Part shown: positions 1 through 8,910 of the stretch, in pieces | How the letters are laid out: each line of letters begins with the position of its first letter | Numbering within the stretch: the stretch's first letter is position 1 | NCBI RefSeq assembly: GCF_001592825.1 | Contig: NZ_LTZG01000041.1 | Coordinates: 62,001-126,000 of the forward strand | Reading direction: 5' to 3' | Length of the DNA: 64,000 nt | Source of the DNA: Planococcus maritimus | GTDB lineage: Bacteria > Bacillota > Bacilli > Bacillales_A > Planococcaceae | Program-made: the position numbers and the translations under genes | Notes under the pieces: generated by a model | What the model was told of the DNA's origin: nothing | Databases searched by the model: none | What the model saw: the letters and a program-made list of their open reading frames with translations, nothing else

Positions 1-2
1 TT

Positions 3-533
3 GGCACCTCGATTATCAACGTTGAGAACAAGGTCGTTAATGAACTTGGCGATGAAGTACCTGTCGGGGAAGTGGGCGAGCTGATTGTGAGAGGCCCGAA
101 CGTCATGAAAGGCTATTACAAAATGCCAGAAGAGACGCAAGCCGCGATCAAAGACGGCTGGCTGTATACAGGGGATTTGGCAAAAATCGACGAAGAAGGC
201 TATTTCTTTATTGTCGATCGTAAAAAAGACATGATCATTGTCGGCGGCTATAATGTCTACCCGCGCGAAGTGGAAGAAGTGCTATTCGCTCACCCGTCAA
301 TTGTTGAGGCAGCGGTCGTTGGCTTGCCGGATGCGGACTTTGGCGAGTCGGTCAATGCCTATGTGGTGTTGAAAGATGATGCCGTATCCATCGAAGAGCT
401 GCAGAAATATTGCGCGGAGCATTTAGCGAAATACAAAGTGCCGCGCCATATCGAAGTTCTCGACGAATTGCCGAAAAACACAACTGGCAAGATCTTGCGT
501 CGTTCGCTGAAAGACCAAGCTGTGAAAAAATAA
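3..533 (+). CDS. Long-chain acyl-CoA ligase, C-terminal part (5' truncated by window)
   Basis: This is the last 176 codons of an AMP-forming acyl-CoA synthetase (ANL superfamily), open from the window edge. Visible are the hinge motif [19 protein letters not shown], the [15 protein letters not shown] segment and the C-terminal [11 protein letters not shown] motif, whose lysine completes adenylation. The family activates fatty acids to acyl-CoA in the cytosol with ATP and CoA. A GTG at 72 is inside the reading frame and is not a start. It fits functionally with the enoyl-CoA hydratase at 2.7 kb and the fad operon at 53 kb. In B. subtilis lcfB lies in the comK region, so it may be lcfB, but too little is visible to assign the symbol. 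Confidence 0.93.
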   Translation, partial: GTSIINVENKVVNELGDEVPVGEVGELIVRGPNVMKGYYKMPEETQAAIKDGWLYTGDLAKIDEEGYFFIVDRKKDMIIVGGYNVYPREVEEVLFAHPSIVEAAVVGLPDADFGESVNAYVVLKDDAVSIEELQKYCAEHLAKYKVPRHIEVLDELPKNTTGKILRRSLKDQAVKK

Positions 534-540
534 TTTTACA

Positions 541-572
541 CCGCTTTCCATTTTTCGGAAAGCGGTTTTTGT
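541..572 (+). terminator. Intrinsic terminator after acyl-CoA ligase
   Basis: A 9-bp stem (CCGCTTTCC pairing with GGAAAGCGG) is followed by a T-run, directly after the acyl-CoA ligase stop codon. Confidence 0.85.
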
Positions 573-691
573 ATGCAGAAATTTGGCATCCATGTTTTAG
601 GAGAATTTTAATTGAAAAGACAGACAATTATCGATATAGTGAAAAGGCAACTGTTCCGATAATCGAAATAGATATCCAGGAGGCTGAGCAT

Positions 692-2671
692 GTGTCAAAA
701 CAAGCTGTGAAAATAGAAGATTTACTCGAACTCGTATCCGTGACAGATCCAAAGATTTCACCGGACGGAAAACGGGCTGTATTTGTTCAGACAAAGATGG
801 ATGAAAAAGACAATACATACTATTCGCATGTCCACCATATTTCGCTAGAAACCGGAGAGACCACTCCATGGACTTACGGAACAAGCCGTAATAGTCAACC
901 CGCCTGGTCAGCAGATGGCCGTCATATCGCCTTTTTATCTGACCGCAGTGGCAAGAATCAATTGCATGTCTTGCCAGCAAGTGGCGGGGAAGCACGCGCT
1001 TTGACGGATTTTGAAAAAAGCGTGAGCAGTTTCCGTTGGTCGCCTTGCAATAAGAAAATCTGGGTCAATGCGCTTGTGCAGGATGGCAAAACATTGATGG
1101 ATGCAGAATCAAAGGACGAAGGTGAAGAGAAAAAGCCTGAACCGTATCGCACGACGCTCATGAAATACAAAATGGACGGCAATGGATTAGTCAAGCAGGA
1201 CTATCACCGCCAAATCGGCTCTGTGGATTTGGAAACCGAGAAAGTAGAGCAACTAACGGAAGGCTCTTATCATTTTGGCTTGGAAGCCATTTCCCATGAC
1301 GGAACGAAATTGGTCTATGGGTCGGCTAAAGAAGAAAACCAAGATTGCGTTTTCCGCCAGTCGCTTTATATGCGCCATTTGGAAACGGGGGAAGACACGG
1401 CCATCATCGAACAAGACGGTTATTACGGGGACGCCATATTCTCTTTCGATGATGCACACTTGGCATTTGTCGGCCACTCACGCACTTACGAAAATGCCAC
1501 GCACACGGAATTGTATGTCTACGAGGCAGCAACTCAAACGACGCAATGCCTGACAGAAGGCATCGATGCCCCGATCGGTGATTATGTGGTGGCGGACCAT
1601 CAACAAGGCGCGCAGGCGCCCGGCGTCGTCTGGACGCAAGATGACCATTTATATTTCCAGGTGTCGACGGAAGGCGATGTACGCCTGTATTTCGCCTCGC
1701 TTGATGGCGCGGTATATCCGGCTTCTCCTGAAGATGAGCATGTCTACGGCTATGATATCGCTAGAGACGGCAGTTTCGCGCTGGCCGCGATCAGTGACCC
1801 GGTGTCTCCTGGAGAACTTTACAAACTCGCCATCTCGACAGGAGAGCGCAAAGCACTGACTGCCTGCAATGCAAATTATCTCGAGCAAACGGAAATGATT
1901 GCACCGTCTTCCGTCTCGCATACAACGGAAGACGGCTTTAGTGTACATGGCTGGCTCATGAAGCCACGCGGATTCGAAGCAGATAAAAAATATCCGCTCG
2001 TCGTCAATATCCACGGCGGGCCGCACGCGATGTATGCAAATACGTTCGTCCATGAAATGCAGCTGCTTGCTGCAAGCGGCTATGGTGTCCTATATGTCAA
2101 TCCGCGCGGCAGCCACGGCTATGGCCAAAGCTTTGTCGACGCGGTACGCGGCGATTACGGCGGCGGAGATTACCGGGATATCTTGGGGGCGCTTGATAGC
2201 GTTATCGAAGGCAATGACTGGGTGGATACAGAGCGGCTCGGCGTAACCGGCGGCAGCTACGGCGGTTTCATGACCAACTGGATCGTCTCGCATACCGACC
2301 GTTTTAAAGCGGCTGTCACGCAGCGTTCGATCTGTAACTGGATTTCCTTTTTCGGGGTTTCGGACATCGGCTATTATTTCAGCGAATGGCAGCACGGCGC
2401 TGCCATGGACAATGTAGACAAATTGTGGGAGCATTCCCCGCTGAAATATGCGAAAGATATCCAAACGCCACTGCTTATTTTGCATTCGGAAAACGACCAC
2501 CGCTGCCCGATCGAGCAAGCGGAGCAACTGTTCATCACCTTGAAGAGCATGCATAAGGAAACCGAATTCGTCCGTTTCCCGGAAGCCGACCATAATCTGT
2601 CGCGCACCGGCAAACCGAATTTGCGTTTTGCACGCTTGCAGGAAATTACCGGCTGGATGGAGCGGCTCTAA
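692..2671 (+). CDS. S9 family prolyl oligopeptidase / acylaminoacyl-peptidase
   Basis: A 659-residue cytosolic serine peptidase. The N-terminal two thirds carry beta-propeller/TolB-like repeats (for example SPDGKRAVF, WSADGRHIAFLSD). The C-terminal part is an alpha/beta hydrolase. The nucleophile is Ser522 in GGSYGGFM, with Asp602 in SENDHRCP and His634 in EADHNLS as the likely triad. The family cleaves short peptides or N-acylated residues. The frame is open from 410, but GTG 692 is chosen because AGGAGG lies at 678-683 with 8-nt spacing and no signal peptide precedes it. It is monocistronic, lying between terminators. The substrate cannot be told from sequence. Confidence 0.92.
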   Translation: MSKQAVKIEDLLELVSVTDPKISPDGKRAVFVQTKMDEKDNTYYSHVHHISLETGETTPWTYGTSRNSQPAWSADGRHIAFLSDRSGKNQLHVLPASGGEARALTDFEKSVSSFRWSPCNKKIWVNALVQDGKTLMDAESKDEGEEKKPEPYRTTLMKYKMDGNGLVKQDYHRQIGSVDLETEKVEQLTEGSYHFGLEAISHDGTKLVYGSAKEENQDCVFRQSLYMRHLETGEDTAIIEQDGYYGDAIFSFDDAHLAFVGHSRTYENATHTELYVYEAATQTTQCLTEGIDAPIGDYVVADHQQGAQAPGVVWTQDDHLYFQVSTEGDVRLYFASLDGAVYPASPEDEHVYGYDIARDGSFALAAISDPVSPGELYKLAISTGERKALTACNANYLEQTEMIAPSSVSHTTEDGFSVHGWLMKPRGFEADKKYPLVVNIHGGPHAMYANTFVHEMQLLAASGYGVLYVNPRGSHGYGQSFVDAVRGDYGGGDYRDILGALDSVIEGNDWVDTERLGVTGGSYGGFMTNWIVSHTDRFKAAVTQRSICNWISFFGVSDIGYYFSEWQHGAAMDNVDKLWEHSPLKYAKDIQTPLLILHSENDHRCPIEQAEQLFITLKSMHKETEFVRFPEADHNLSRTGKPNLRFARLQEITGWMERL

Positions 2672-2680
2672 TTATAGAAG

Positions 2681-2720
2681 AAAAGCCAGGCAGAGAGTTT
2701 TCTCCGCCTGGCCTTTTTGG
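2681..2720. terminator. Bidirectional terminator between S9 peptidase and enoyl-CoA hydratase
   Basis: Stem GCCAGGC/GCCTGGC is flanked by A-rich and T-rich tracts, so it can serve both convergent genes. Confidence 0.8.
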
Positions 2721-2721
2721 G

Positions 2722-3498
2722 TTAGCGCCCCTTGAATTCCGGTTTGCGTTTCTCGCCGAATGCGAGTAACGCCTCGACACGGTCTTCTGTCGGGATCGTG
2801 ATTTCGTATGCTTTGCGTTCGATTTGAAGCCCTGTCTGCATATCGGCATTCATGCCGTTTTTGATGGCAAATTTGGCCTGTTGCAATGCAATCGGCCCGT
2901 TGGCAAGGATCGAATCCGCAAATTCACCCGTCACTTGCGCCAAGTCCTCACTTTTTGCCATGCGGGTGATGAGCCCATAGTCGAGCGCTTCTGCAGACTT
3001 CAAGCGGCGTGCCGTCAAGATTAGCTCCATTGCTTTCGCTTCCCCGATCAATCTTGGCAAACGTTGCGTGCCGCCGGCGCCTGGAATGATTGCAAGACTC
3101 GTTTCGGTCAAGCCAAGAAGTGTATCGTCTGTGGCAATGCGGAAATCACAGGCCAAGGCGAGTTCCATCCCACCGCCAAAGGCATAGCCATTGATCATAG
3201 CGATGGTCGGCTGCGGCAAGTTCTCGATGGTCGTGAACACTTCGCCAATTTTGTAAATATTACGCTTGACCTGGTCTTGCGTTAAGGTCTTGCGTTCTTT
3301 CAAATCAGCCCCGACACTGAACGCCTTGCGGCCAGCGCCAGTGAAGACGACGACACGGATATCCGGATTGATGCGGATTGCTTCTGCCACTTGCCCAAGT
3401 TCCGCAAGCATATCGTAATTGAATGCATTCATTGCATCGGGCCGGTTCAACGTAATGAAGGCCAAATTTCCTTTTTGTTCATAATGAATCGTTTCCAT
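2722..3498 (-). CDS. Enoyl-CoA hydratase/isomerase family protein
   Basis: A 258-residue crotonase-fold protein. The first acidic catalytic residue is in GGGMELALACD and the second in LTETSLAIIPGAGGTQRL, matching the two glutamates of true enoyl-CoA hydratases. The oxyanion-hole region FSVGADL is also present. It would hydrate trans-2-enoyl-CoA in fatty-acid or branched-chain degradation. The reverse-strand frame begins at 3522, but ATG 3498 is preferred because AAAGGGGG sits 6 nt upstream. It is a lone gene converging on the S9 peptidase. The exact pathway (yngF-like or other) is not resolved. No FadR-like box was seen upstream. Confidence 0.9.
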   Translation of the reverse strand: METIHYEQKGNLAFITLNRPDAMNAFNYDMLAELGQVAEAIRINPDIRVVVFTGAGRKAFSVGADLKERKTLTQDQVKRNIYKIGEVFTTIENLPQPTIAMINGYAFGGGMELALACDFRIATDDTLLGLTETSLAIIPGAGGTQRLPRLIGEAKAMELILTARRLKSAEALDYGLITRMAKSEDLAQVTGEFADSILANGPIALQQAKFAIKNGMNADMQTGLQIERKAYEITIPTEDRVEALLAFGEKRKPEFKGR

Positions 3499-3598
3499 AT
3501 CCATCCCCCTTTGATAATCCATCCGTTAAAAACATACCACTTTTTGGACTAATCTGTCACCAAACTCTATAATGGGAACAACAGGGGGGAGCTCATTC

Positions 3599-5183
3599 AT
3601 GAACCAGGTTACATATCTGCGTATTTACCGCATCGTTTCCATGGCGATCCAATTTTATTTGCAAGTGGACTCCAGTTGTCGAACAGCGCTGGAATGAGCT
3701 CGTCACCCGCCAGGCCAAACAATACAAGGAATTAGCGCTCAAGCTGGGCGGCTTAATGATTAAATTGGGTCAATTCCTGTCGACCCGGGCAGATATCATG
3801 CCGCCGAGCTTTTTGGCGGAGCTCGAGGGATTGACGGACCGTGTGCCATCCGTGCCACGAAAAGATATTATCGACGTGCTCGAGCAGGAATGGAATGTCG
3901 AGCATGGTAACTACTTGGACGAATTATCGGACCAGGCCATCGCTTCTGCCTCCATCGGCGAAGTGTTCAAAGGGCGCTTGAAAAATGGGACCGAAGTTGC
4001 TGTCAAAGTCCAGCGCCCGGGAACGGATCGCATTATCCGTGCGGATTTCCAAGCGATGCGCATTGTCATCTGGCTCGCCAAGAAATTCACTCCGTTCACG
4101 AAGCAAGTTGATTTTGATCAATTATATGTCGAGATGACGGAAACGATTGGCGCTGAATTGAACTTTGTCCGGGAGCTGCAGAATGGTCGCGCTTTTGCCG
4201 ACCGCTTTGCGGAAATGTCCGGCGTCCACATCCCAGTGTATTACGATGAATACACGACGCGCCGCGTGCTGGTGATGGAATGGATTGAAGGGGCAAGAAT
4301 TACCGATGTCAGTTTTATCGAAGAGCATGGCCTTGACCGCCATGAAATTTCGGAACGGCTGTTTATCCTGTTTTTAGAGCAAGTGCTTTATGGCGGACAG
4401 TTCCATGCCGACCCACACGGCGGCAATATTCTATTGAAGCCAGATGGCACCATCGTGTTGATTGATTTTGGCATGATCGGCACGATCTCTGAGCGCGATT
4501 CACAGGCGATTCTGCTGATTGCGGAAGGCATCCTGTTCAAAAACTATGAACAAGTGCTCGATGGTTTGGAAGACTTGCGCTTCCTGCTGCCGAATGCAGA
4601 CCGCGACTTACTGGCAGATGCGGTCGAGCGGCTAGTCGCTGCATACGAATCAAACGAATTAATGCAGATGGACAGCTTTGTTGTTGAGCGCTTATTGCAA
4701 GACATGCAGGATATTGTTCGTACACAGCCAGTGCAACTGCCGGCGGAATTTGCCTTTTTTGGCCGGGCAACCTCGATTTTCGTGGGTGTCTTGCATGTGC
4801 TGGATCCTAAAGTTGACCTCTTCGCACTTGCGCGTCCGCGTGTATTGGAGTGGGCGTCGACCAAGAGGGAAGGAAAAGGGATTTTCGGCAAGGAAGACGT
4901 CTTTCGCTGGATCCTCAATTCGACAGGGCCAGCACGGGCATTCCCAAAAAAACTCATCAACTTTCTTGATGAGCCGGAACGCATCCGTCATTACTTAGAA
5001 AATAAGGAAGGCAGAGAACGGGAACATCAGCGAAATTTACAAAGTCGGATGTTCGCCGGCATCTTCTCGCTGCTATCATTTTCCGGCATTTCACTATCCG
5101 TATGGTTCTGGCACGAACCGTTCCTATGGGTTTCGTCAGTCTTTTTCGTCGGGTCGCTATGGGCGTTCCGCGCTATCAGATAA
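3599..5183 (+). CDS. AarF/UbiB-type atypical kinase, N-terminal frameshift
   Basis: An ABC1/UbiB family protein. The main frame (from 3663, first ATG 3756) carries the KxGQ motif IKLGQFLSTR, the alanine-rich loop ASASIGEVF, the lysine VAVKVQRPG, FHADPHGGNILL and the metal-binding DFG. The last about 45 residues form two membrane helices. The normal N-terminus is in another frame: ATG 3599, behind GGGGGGAG, encodes MNQVTYLRIYRIVSMAIQFY and meets TGA after 33 codons. The main frame supplies KWTPVVEQRW from 3663, and a net frame change near 3655-3665 joins the two. Either the gene is broken or 1-2 bases are wrong. Family members act in isoprenoid-lipid or quinone metabolism as ATPases/kinases; the substrate is unknown here. 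Confidence 0.85.
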
Positions 5184-5184
5184 A

Positions 5185-5238
5185 AAACGCCTTATCGGCA
5201 TGCAGGTTTCGAACCCGTATGCCGAAAAGGCGTTTTTT
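5185..5238 (+). terminator. Intrinsic terminator after UbiB-like kinase
   Basis: A long stem (AAAACGCC-TTATCGGCAT with ATGCCGA-AAAGGCGTTTT) with flanking A and T tracts lies just after the stop codon. Confidence 0.85.
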
Positions 5239-5317
5239 AATATGGACATAACAGGCGGCCGGTCCTTCTGACATAGCAAAAAAGCAAATAAAATCGTTCT
5301 TTTTTAACTAGCGCCTC

Positions 5318-5345
5318 TTGCAATTTGAAGATTCCCGAGTAAAAT
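5318..5345 (+). promoter_or_regulatory. SigA-type promoter for yhjD-like gene
   Basis: TTGCAA (5318-5323) and TAAAAT (5340-5345) are separated by 16 bp, placing the transcription start near 5352. Confidence 0.65.
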
Positions 5346-5353
5346 GAAAATAA

Positions 5354-5365
5354 GAACACTTGTTC
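5354..5365. promoter_or_regulatory. LexA (DinR)-type box at the transcription start
   Basis: GAACACTTGTTC is a perfect palindrome matching the Bacillus LexA core GAAC-N4-GTTC. It overlaps the predicted start of transcription of the yhjD-like gene, where binding would repress. The outer consensus C and G are not matched. Confidence 0.55.
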
Positions 5366-5388
5366 CTAATGGTTAGGGGGGTGAGGAT

Positions 5389-5754
5389 ATGCCCCTGATT
5401 TCAAGGGCGGAAATAGCCGTTTTTGAGAAGCGGGTGCAATTGCCGATGGTACTCCTCATTTTAGAGCGGGATCGCGAATGGGTAAAAAAAAGTCCGTTCA
5501 AACTGAAAGCCCCCTATGTGGAATTGCTGGACCGGGCGATCGAGCAGGTTAGGGGGGATCTGGCTGAGATCATCGAATTGATGAGGGCCAATGGCATGAA
5601 GGTTAGGCGGGGAAGTAAAGACGACAATTTCTCGGAATATGTGTTTTGCCACGGCGGTTATGAAGACCATCGACGCTATTTAAATATCCGTTTGAAAAAT
5701 GCCGTTGAAGATCAATTGAGGCTTTATCTGACAACAGCCGCTCAAGCATTTTAA
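5389..5754 (+). CDS. yhjD: Small uncharacterised YhjD-like protein, probably SOS-controlled
   Basis: A 121-residue soluble protein with no signal peptide or membrane helix. Recognisable features are an N-terminal LPMVLLILERDRE segment, FKLKAPYVELLD, an internal helix of about 25 residues and a C-terminal FCHGGYEDHRRYLNIRLKN block. This layout resembles Bacillus YhjD, recalled from memory. No catalytic motif is visible. The start is ATG 5389 after a G-rich ribosome-binding site. A LexA-like palindrome covers the promoter, and yhjD is, as I recall, among the SOS-induced genes of B. subtilis. Its stop overlaps the comK stop by 4 nt in convergent orientation with no terminator between. Function is unknown. 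Confidence 0.75.
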   Translation: MPLISRAEIAVFEKRVQLPMVLLILERDREWVKKSPFKLKAPYVELLDRAIEQVRGDLAEIIELMRANGMKVRRGSKDDNFSEYVFCHGGYEDHRRYLNIRLKNAVEDQLRLYLTTAAQAF

Positions 5755-6305
5755 TCGAGTGGCTGTTGGCTGCGAGGTGGAAATGCCCGTTTTGTCACAT
5801 AGTTCATTCGGTGGTTGTGGACGCGCTGTGCTTTTTTGAAATAGCGGCGCAAAGAGCCGGTAAATGAATGCTGGTTTCGAAGCGCAATGGGAGAGATATC
5901 AGCAGGAACGACGACGCCATTGCTAAGCGATACCAAACTGCCCCGACCGCTGTCATCCGCGGCAATCAAATCGATGGCATCGAAATTGAACCAGATGGAA
6001 TCCTTGTTTTTCGGAGAGTGAGTAGGAAAGAAAATCAGCGGGTTGCCGTAATACTCGCCAACGATGATCGGCGGTTTGTGTTTCACGCCAATGGCTTTTT
6101 GTGCGTAGAGTGTAGCGCTAGCGAGAGAGCCTCGATAGAAAGAGCATGACTTTGCCACGATTTTATAGACCGATTCCTCCACCAGAAATTCACTGCGGTC
6201 TTCAATGACTCGAGTTAAGAGCCGCTGGCCATCCATATACGGGAGCAGCGCATATGTGTTGCTGCAAATTGTATAAGAGATAGGATATTGATTCTTCTTA
6301 CCCAT
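5751..6305 (-). CDS. comK: Competence transcription factor ComK
   Basis: A 184-residue protein of the ComK family, close to the 192 residues of B. subtilis ComK. Conserved stretches include SCSFYRGS, HKPPIIVGEYYG, LIFFPTHSP and LSNGVVVPADIS. ComK binds AT-rich K-boxes in the minor groove and switches on DNA-uptake genes, including its own. The ATG at 6305 follows AGGGGG. A promoter on the reverse strand is visible (TTGTGT 6363-6368, TATAAT 6341-6346, 16-bp spacing). It is divergent from the IDEAL-domain gene. ComK presence implies at least ancestral competence; comG and comE genes are not in this window. Confidence 0.92.
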   Translation of the reverse strand: MGKKNQYPISYTICSNTYALLPYMDGQRLLTRVIEDRSEFLVEESVYKIVAKSCSFYRGSLASATLYAQKAIGVKHKPPIIVGEYYGNPLIFFPTHSPKNKDSIWFNFDAIDLIAADDSGRGSLVSLSNGVVVPADISPIALRNQHSFTGSLRRYFKKAQRVHNHRMNYVTKRAFPPRSQQPLD

Positions 6306-6340
6306 GAATATTTACCCCCTAAATTTACTTTACATAAATC

Positions 6341-6396
6341 ATTATAATAAAAAATGGAAAATACACAATAAATATTTTTAAAAATAATTATTTTTT
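6341..6396 (-). promoter_or_regulatory. comK promoter with candidate ComK box
   Basis: On the reverse strand, TTGTGT (6363-6368) and TATAAT (6341-6346) form a promoter. Just upstream, 6381-6396 contains AAAA-N6-TTTT (with N5 variants carrying one mismatch), resembling a K-box half pair. The consensus is AAAA-N5-TTTT, so the box is tentative. Confidence 0.45.
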
Positions 6397-6424
6397 CAAT
6401 CTCGTTGTAATTTTCAAAAAACTC

Positions 6425-6454
6425 TTGCTTCTTTCTTGTTTCTTCGTGTATACT
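6425..6454 (+). promoter_or_regulatory. Promoter of IDEAL-domain gene
   Basis: TTGCTT (6425-6430) and TATACT (6449-6454) are spaced by 18 bp, 28 nt before the ATG. Confidence 0.6.
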
Positions 6455-6481
6455 AATGAAAAGCATTCGGGGTGAAGAAGA

Positions 6482-6721
6482 ATGGAAAACTATTATTCTT
6501 ATGCTGACTTCATGAAAGCGATGGCTCAAACAAAAAAGATCACGGAAGCGGAAAAGCTATTGAATGAGATTTATTTGGATCTGTTCTTGAAGCATGTACA
6601 CCGCGAACAACAGGAAACGCAATTGCTTGCACTTATCGATGAAGCCCTGGATCATAATGACCGCAAATCTTTCGACACATATACTGCTCAGCTGCAAGAG
6701 CTGAAGCGGGAAGAAGAATAA
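6482..6721 (+). CDS. yhzC: IDEAL-domain small protein (YhzC-like)
   Basis: A 79-residue acidic, helical protein. The C-terminal half is an IDEAL domain: LIDEALDHNDRKSFDTYTAQL (6626-6688) contains the name-giving IDEAL string and the conserved D-x-x-x-F. IDEAL domains are short helical modules of Firmicutes, often a tail on other proteins; their role is not settled. ATG 6482 follows GGGGTGAAG. The gene sits divergently from comK, as I recall yhzC does in B. subtilis, which hints at shared regulation, but no direct link can be read from sequence. A strong terminator follows. Confidence 0.85.
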   Translation: MENYYSYADFMKAMAQTKKITEAEKLLNEIYLDLFLKHVHREQQETQLLALIDEALDHNDRKSFDTYTAQLQELKREEE

Positions 6722-6723
6722 CA

Positions 6724-6757
6724 AAACCGCCCGGAGATGATTCCGGGCGGTTTTTCT
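6724..6757 (+). terminator. Intrinsic terminator after IDEAL-domain gene
   Basis: ACCGCCCGGA pairs with TTCCGGGCGGT, followed by TTTTT. Confidence 0.9.
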
Positions 6758-6838
6758 ATGCCTTCATCAAGTAAATGGCTACTTGAAAGAACGGAAAATC
6801 CGCCAATTCAGCAGGAACCAAACCGAAAATCCTTAGAA

Positions 6839-6884
6839 AAAACATACGTTCGCTTTTTGTTAGGGGAATTTTAGGGCATATGTT
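6839..6884 (+). promoter_or_regulatory. uvrB promoter with LexA box
   Basis: TTGTTA (6857-6862) and TATGTT (6879-6884), 16-bp spacing, form the likely promoter. Immediately upstream, 6839-6852 reads AAAACATACGTTCG. This matches 12 of 14 positions of the Bacillus LexA consensus CGAAC-RNRY-GTTCG, with a perfect right half and a decayed left half. SOS control of uvrBA is well established in Bacillus. Confidence 0.65.
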
Positions 6885-6921
6885 AAAGTAGAAGTAGCGA
6901 AAAACACAGGAGGACCTATCC

Positions 6922-8904
6922 ATGAAAAAGGAATTTAACCTGCAAGCTCCTTATGAACCGGCTGGCGACCAACCGGAAGCCATCTCCCAATTGACTCAAG
7001 GCATTATTGATGGCAAACGGTTTCAGACTCTCCTTGGTGCGACCGGTACAGGGAAAACGTATACGATGTCGAATGTCATCCAAGAAGTGAAAAAACCGAC
7101 CTTGGTCATGGCACACAACAAGACCTTGGCTGGACAGCTTTATAGCGAATTCAAGGAATTTTTCCCCGATAATGCTGTGGAATACTTTGTCAGTTATTAC
7201 GACTATTATCAACCTGAGGCTTATGTGCCGCAGTCGGATACTTTTATAGAAAAAGATGCCAGCATTAATGACGAAATCGACAAATTGCGCCACTCGGCGA
7301 CCAGTTCTTTATTTGAGCGAGACGATGTCATCGTTATTGCCTCAGTGTCTTGCATTTACGGTCTAGGCTCTCCAAAAGAATACCGGGAACTGGTCGTTTC
7401 ACTGCGCAAGGGGATGGAAATCGAGCGCAATCAATTGCTGAGAAAATTAGTCGATGTGCAGTATGAACGCAACGACATCAACTTTATCCGCGGAACATTC
7501 CGCGTACGTGGCGATGTGGTCGAAATATTCCCGGCTTCACGCGATGAGCGCTGTTTGCGTGTGGAATTTTTCGGTGACGAAATCGACCGCATACGGGAAG
7601 TCGATGCTTTGACTGGGGAAATCATTGGCGACCGCGAACACGTTGCGATTTTCCCGGCTTCTCACTTTGTGACGCGGGAAGACAAGATGGTCAGAGCAAT
7701 CGAAAATATCGAAGCAGAGCTCGAAGAACGCCTGAAAGAAATGAGAGCGGAAGATAAATTACTCGAAGCGCAGCGCCTCGAACAGCGCACGCGTTATGAT
7801 TTGGAAATGATGCGTGAGATGGGCTTCTGCTCCGGTATCGAAAATTACTCACGCCATTTGACCTTGCGTCCAGCAGGCGCCCAACCCTACACCTTGATTG
7901 ACTATTTCCCGGATGATTTCTTGTTAGTGGTCGATGAAAGCCATGTTACGTTACCGCAAGTCCGCGGCATGTTCAATGGTGACCAAGCGCGTAAAAAAGT
8001 GCTAGTCGACCATGGTTTCCGCCTGCCGTCGGCTATGGATAATCGTCCATTGACATTCGATGAATTCGAGGAACATATTGACCAGGCGGTATTCGTTTCT
8101 GCAACGCCCGGCCCTTATGAACTCGAACATACTCCGGAAATGGTAGAGCAGATCATCCGGCCGACAGGCTTGCTGGACCCAGAAATCGAAATTCGACCTA
8201 TTGAAGGACAAATTGATGATCTCATGGATGAAATTCAGCAGCGCAAAGAACGTGGTGAACGCGTCTTGGTCACGACTTTGACGAAAAAAATGTCGGAAGA
8301 CTTAACGAATTACCTGAAGGAAGCAGGCGTCAAAGTCAATTACCTGCATTCGGAGATCAAGACACTCGAGCGGATTGAAATCATTCGCGAATTGCGGATG
8401 GGTGTCTACGATGTGCTGGTCGGCATTAACTTGCTTCGTGAAGGGCTTGATATTCCTGAAGTGTCATTGGTGACTATACTCGATGCAGATAAAGAAGGAT
8501 TCCTGCGTTCAGAACGTTCCTTGATTCAAACGATGGGGCGCGCTGCCAGGAACGAAAACGGCCATGTCATCATGTATGCGGACCGCGTGACGGATTCCAT
8601 GCAAAAAGCAATGGATGAGACGACACGCCGCCGGACCATCCAAGCAGCCTATAATGAAGAACATGGCATCACGCCAGTAACGATAAAGAAAAAAATCCGC
8701 GACGTCATTCGTGCAACAGAAGCAGCGGAAGAAGCGGAAGAGTACGTCAGCAAAGCGGTCGAAGGAAAGAAACTCAAAAAAGAAGATCGCGTGAAGCTCA
8801 TCACTTTGCTCGAGAAAGAGATGAAAGAAGCGGCAAAAGCGCTCGATTTCGAACGGGCTGCAGAGCTTCGTGATACAGTGTTGGAATTGAAAGCGGAAGG
8901 ATGA
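6922..8904 (+). CDS. uvrB: Excinuclease ABC subunit B
   Basis: A 660-residue UvrB, full length. Walker A is GATGTGKT at 39-46, the beta-hairpin that threads between DNA strands is the [12 protein letters not shown] region near 92-103, the helicase motif VDESH lies near residue 340, and [13 protein letters not shown] is motif VI. The C-terminal UVR domain (about 622-657, FERAAELRD) binds UvrC. UvrB verifies the lesion delivered by UvrA and recruits UvrC for dual incision. The ATG follows AGGAGG. It is co-transcribed with uvrA 6 nt downstream and sits behind a LexA-like box. Confidence 0.98.
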   Translation: MKKEFNLQAPYEPAGDQPEAISQLTQGIIDGKRFQTLLGATGTGKTYTMSNVIQEVKKPTLVMAHNKTLAGQLYSEFKEFFPDNAVEYFVSYYDYYQPEAYVPQSDTFIEKDASINDEIDKLRHSATSSLFERDDVIVIASVSCIYGLGSPKEYRELVVSLRKGMEIERNQLLRKLVDVQYERNDINFIRGTFRVRGDVVEIFPASRDERCLRVEFFGDEIDRIREVDALTGEIIGDREHVAIFPASHFVTREDKMVRAIENIEAELEERLKEMRAEDKLLEAQRLEQRTRYDLEMMREMGFCSGIENYSRHLTLRPAGAQPYTLIDYFPDDFLLVVDESHVTLPQVRGMFNGDQARKKVLVDHGFRLPSAMDNRPLTFDEFEEHIDQAVFVSATPGPYELEHTPEMVEQIIRPTGLLDPEIEIRPIEGQIDDLMDEIQQRKERGERVLVTTLTKKMSEDLTNYLKEAGVKVNYLHSEIKTLERIEIIRELRMGVYDVLVGINLLREGLDIPEVSLVTILDADKEGFLRSERSLIQTMGRAARNENGHVIMYADRVTDSMQKAMDETTRRRTIQAAYNEEHGITPVTIKKKIRDVIRATEAAEEAEEYVSKAVEGKKLKKEDRVKLITLLEKEMKEAAKALDFERAAELRDTVLELKAEG

Positions 8905-8910
8905 TAGGAC

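Noticed and set aside
410-691. N-terminal extension of the S9 peptidase from 410
   Set aside because: It would overlap the acyl-CoA ligase and its terminator, and the residues look non-coding.
2722-2849. Antisense and shadow frames across conserved genes (for example in uvrBA, his, fad regions)
   Set aside because: They lie inside well-supported genes in another frame and have no independent start signals or recognisable domains.
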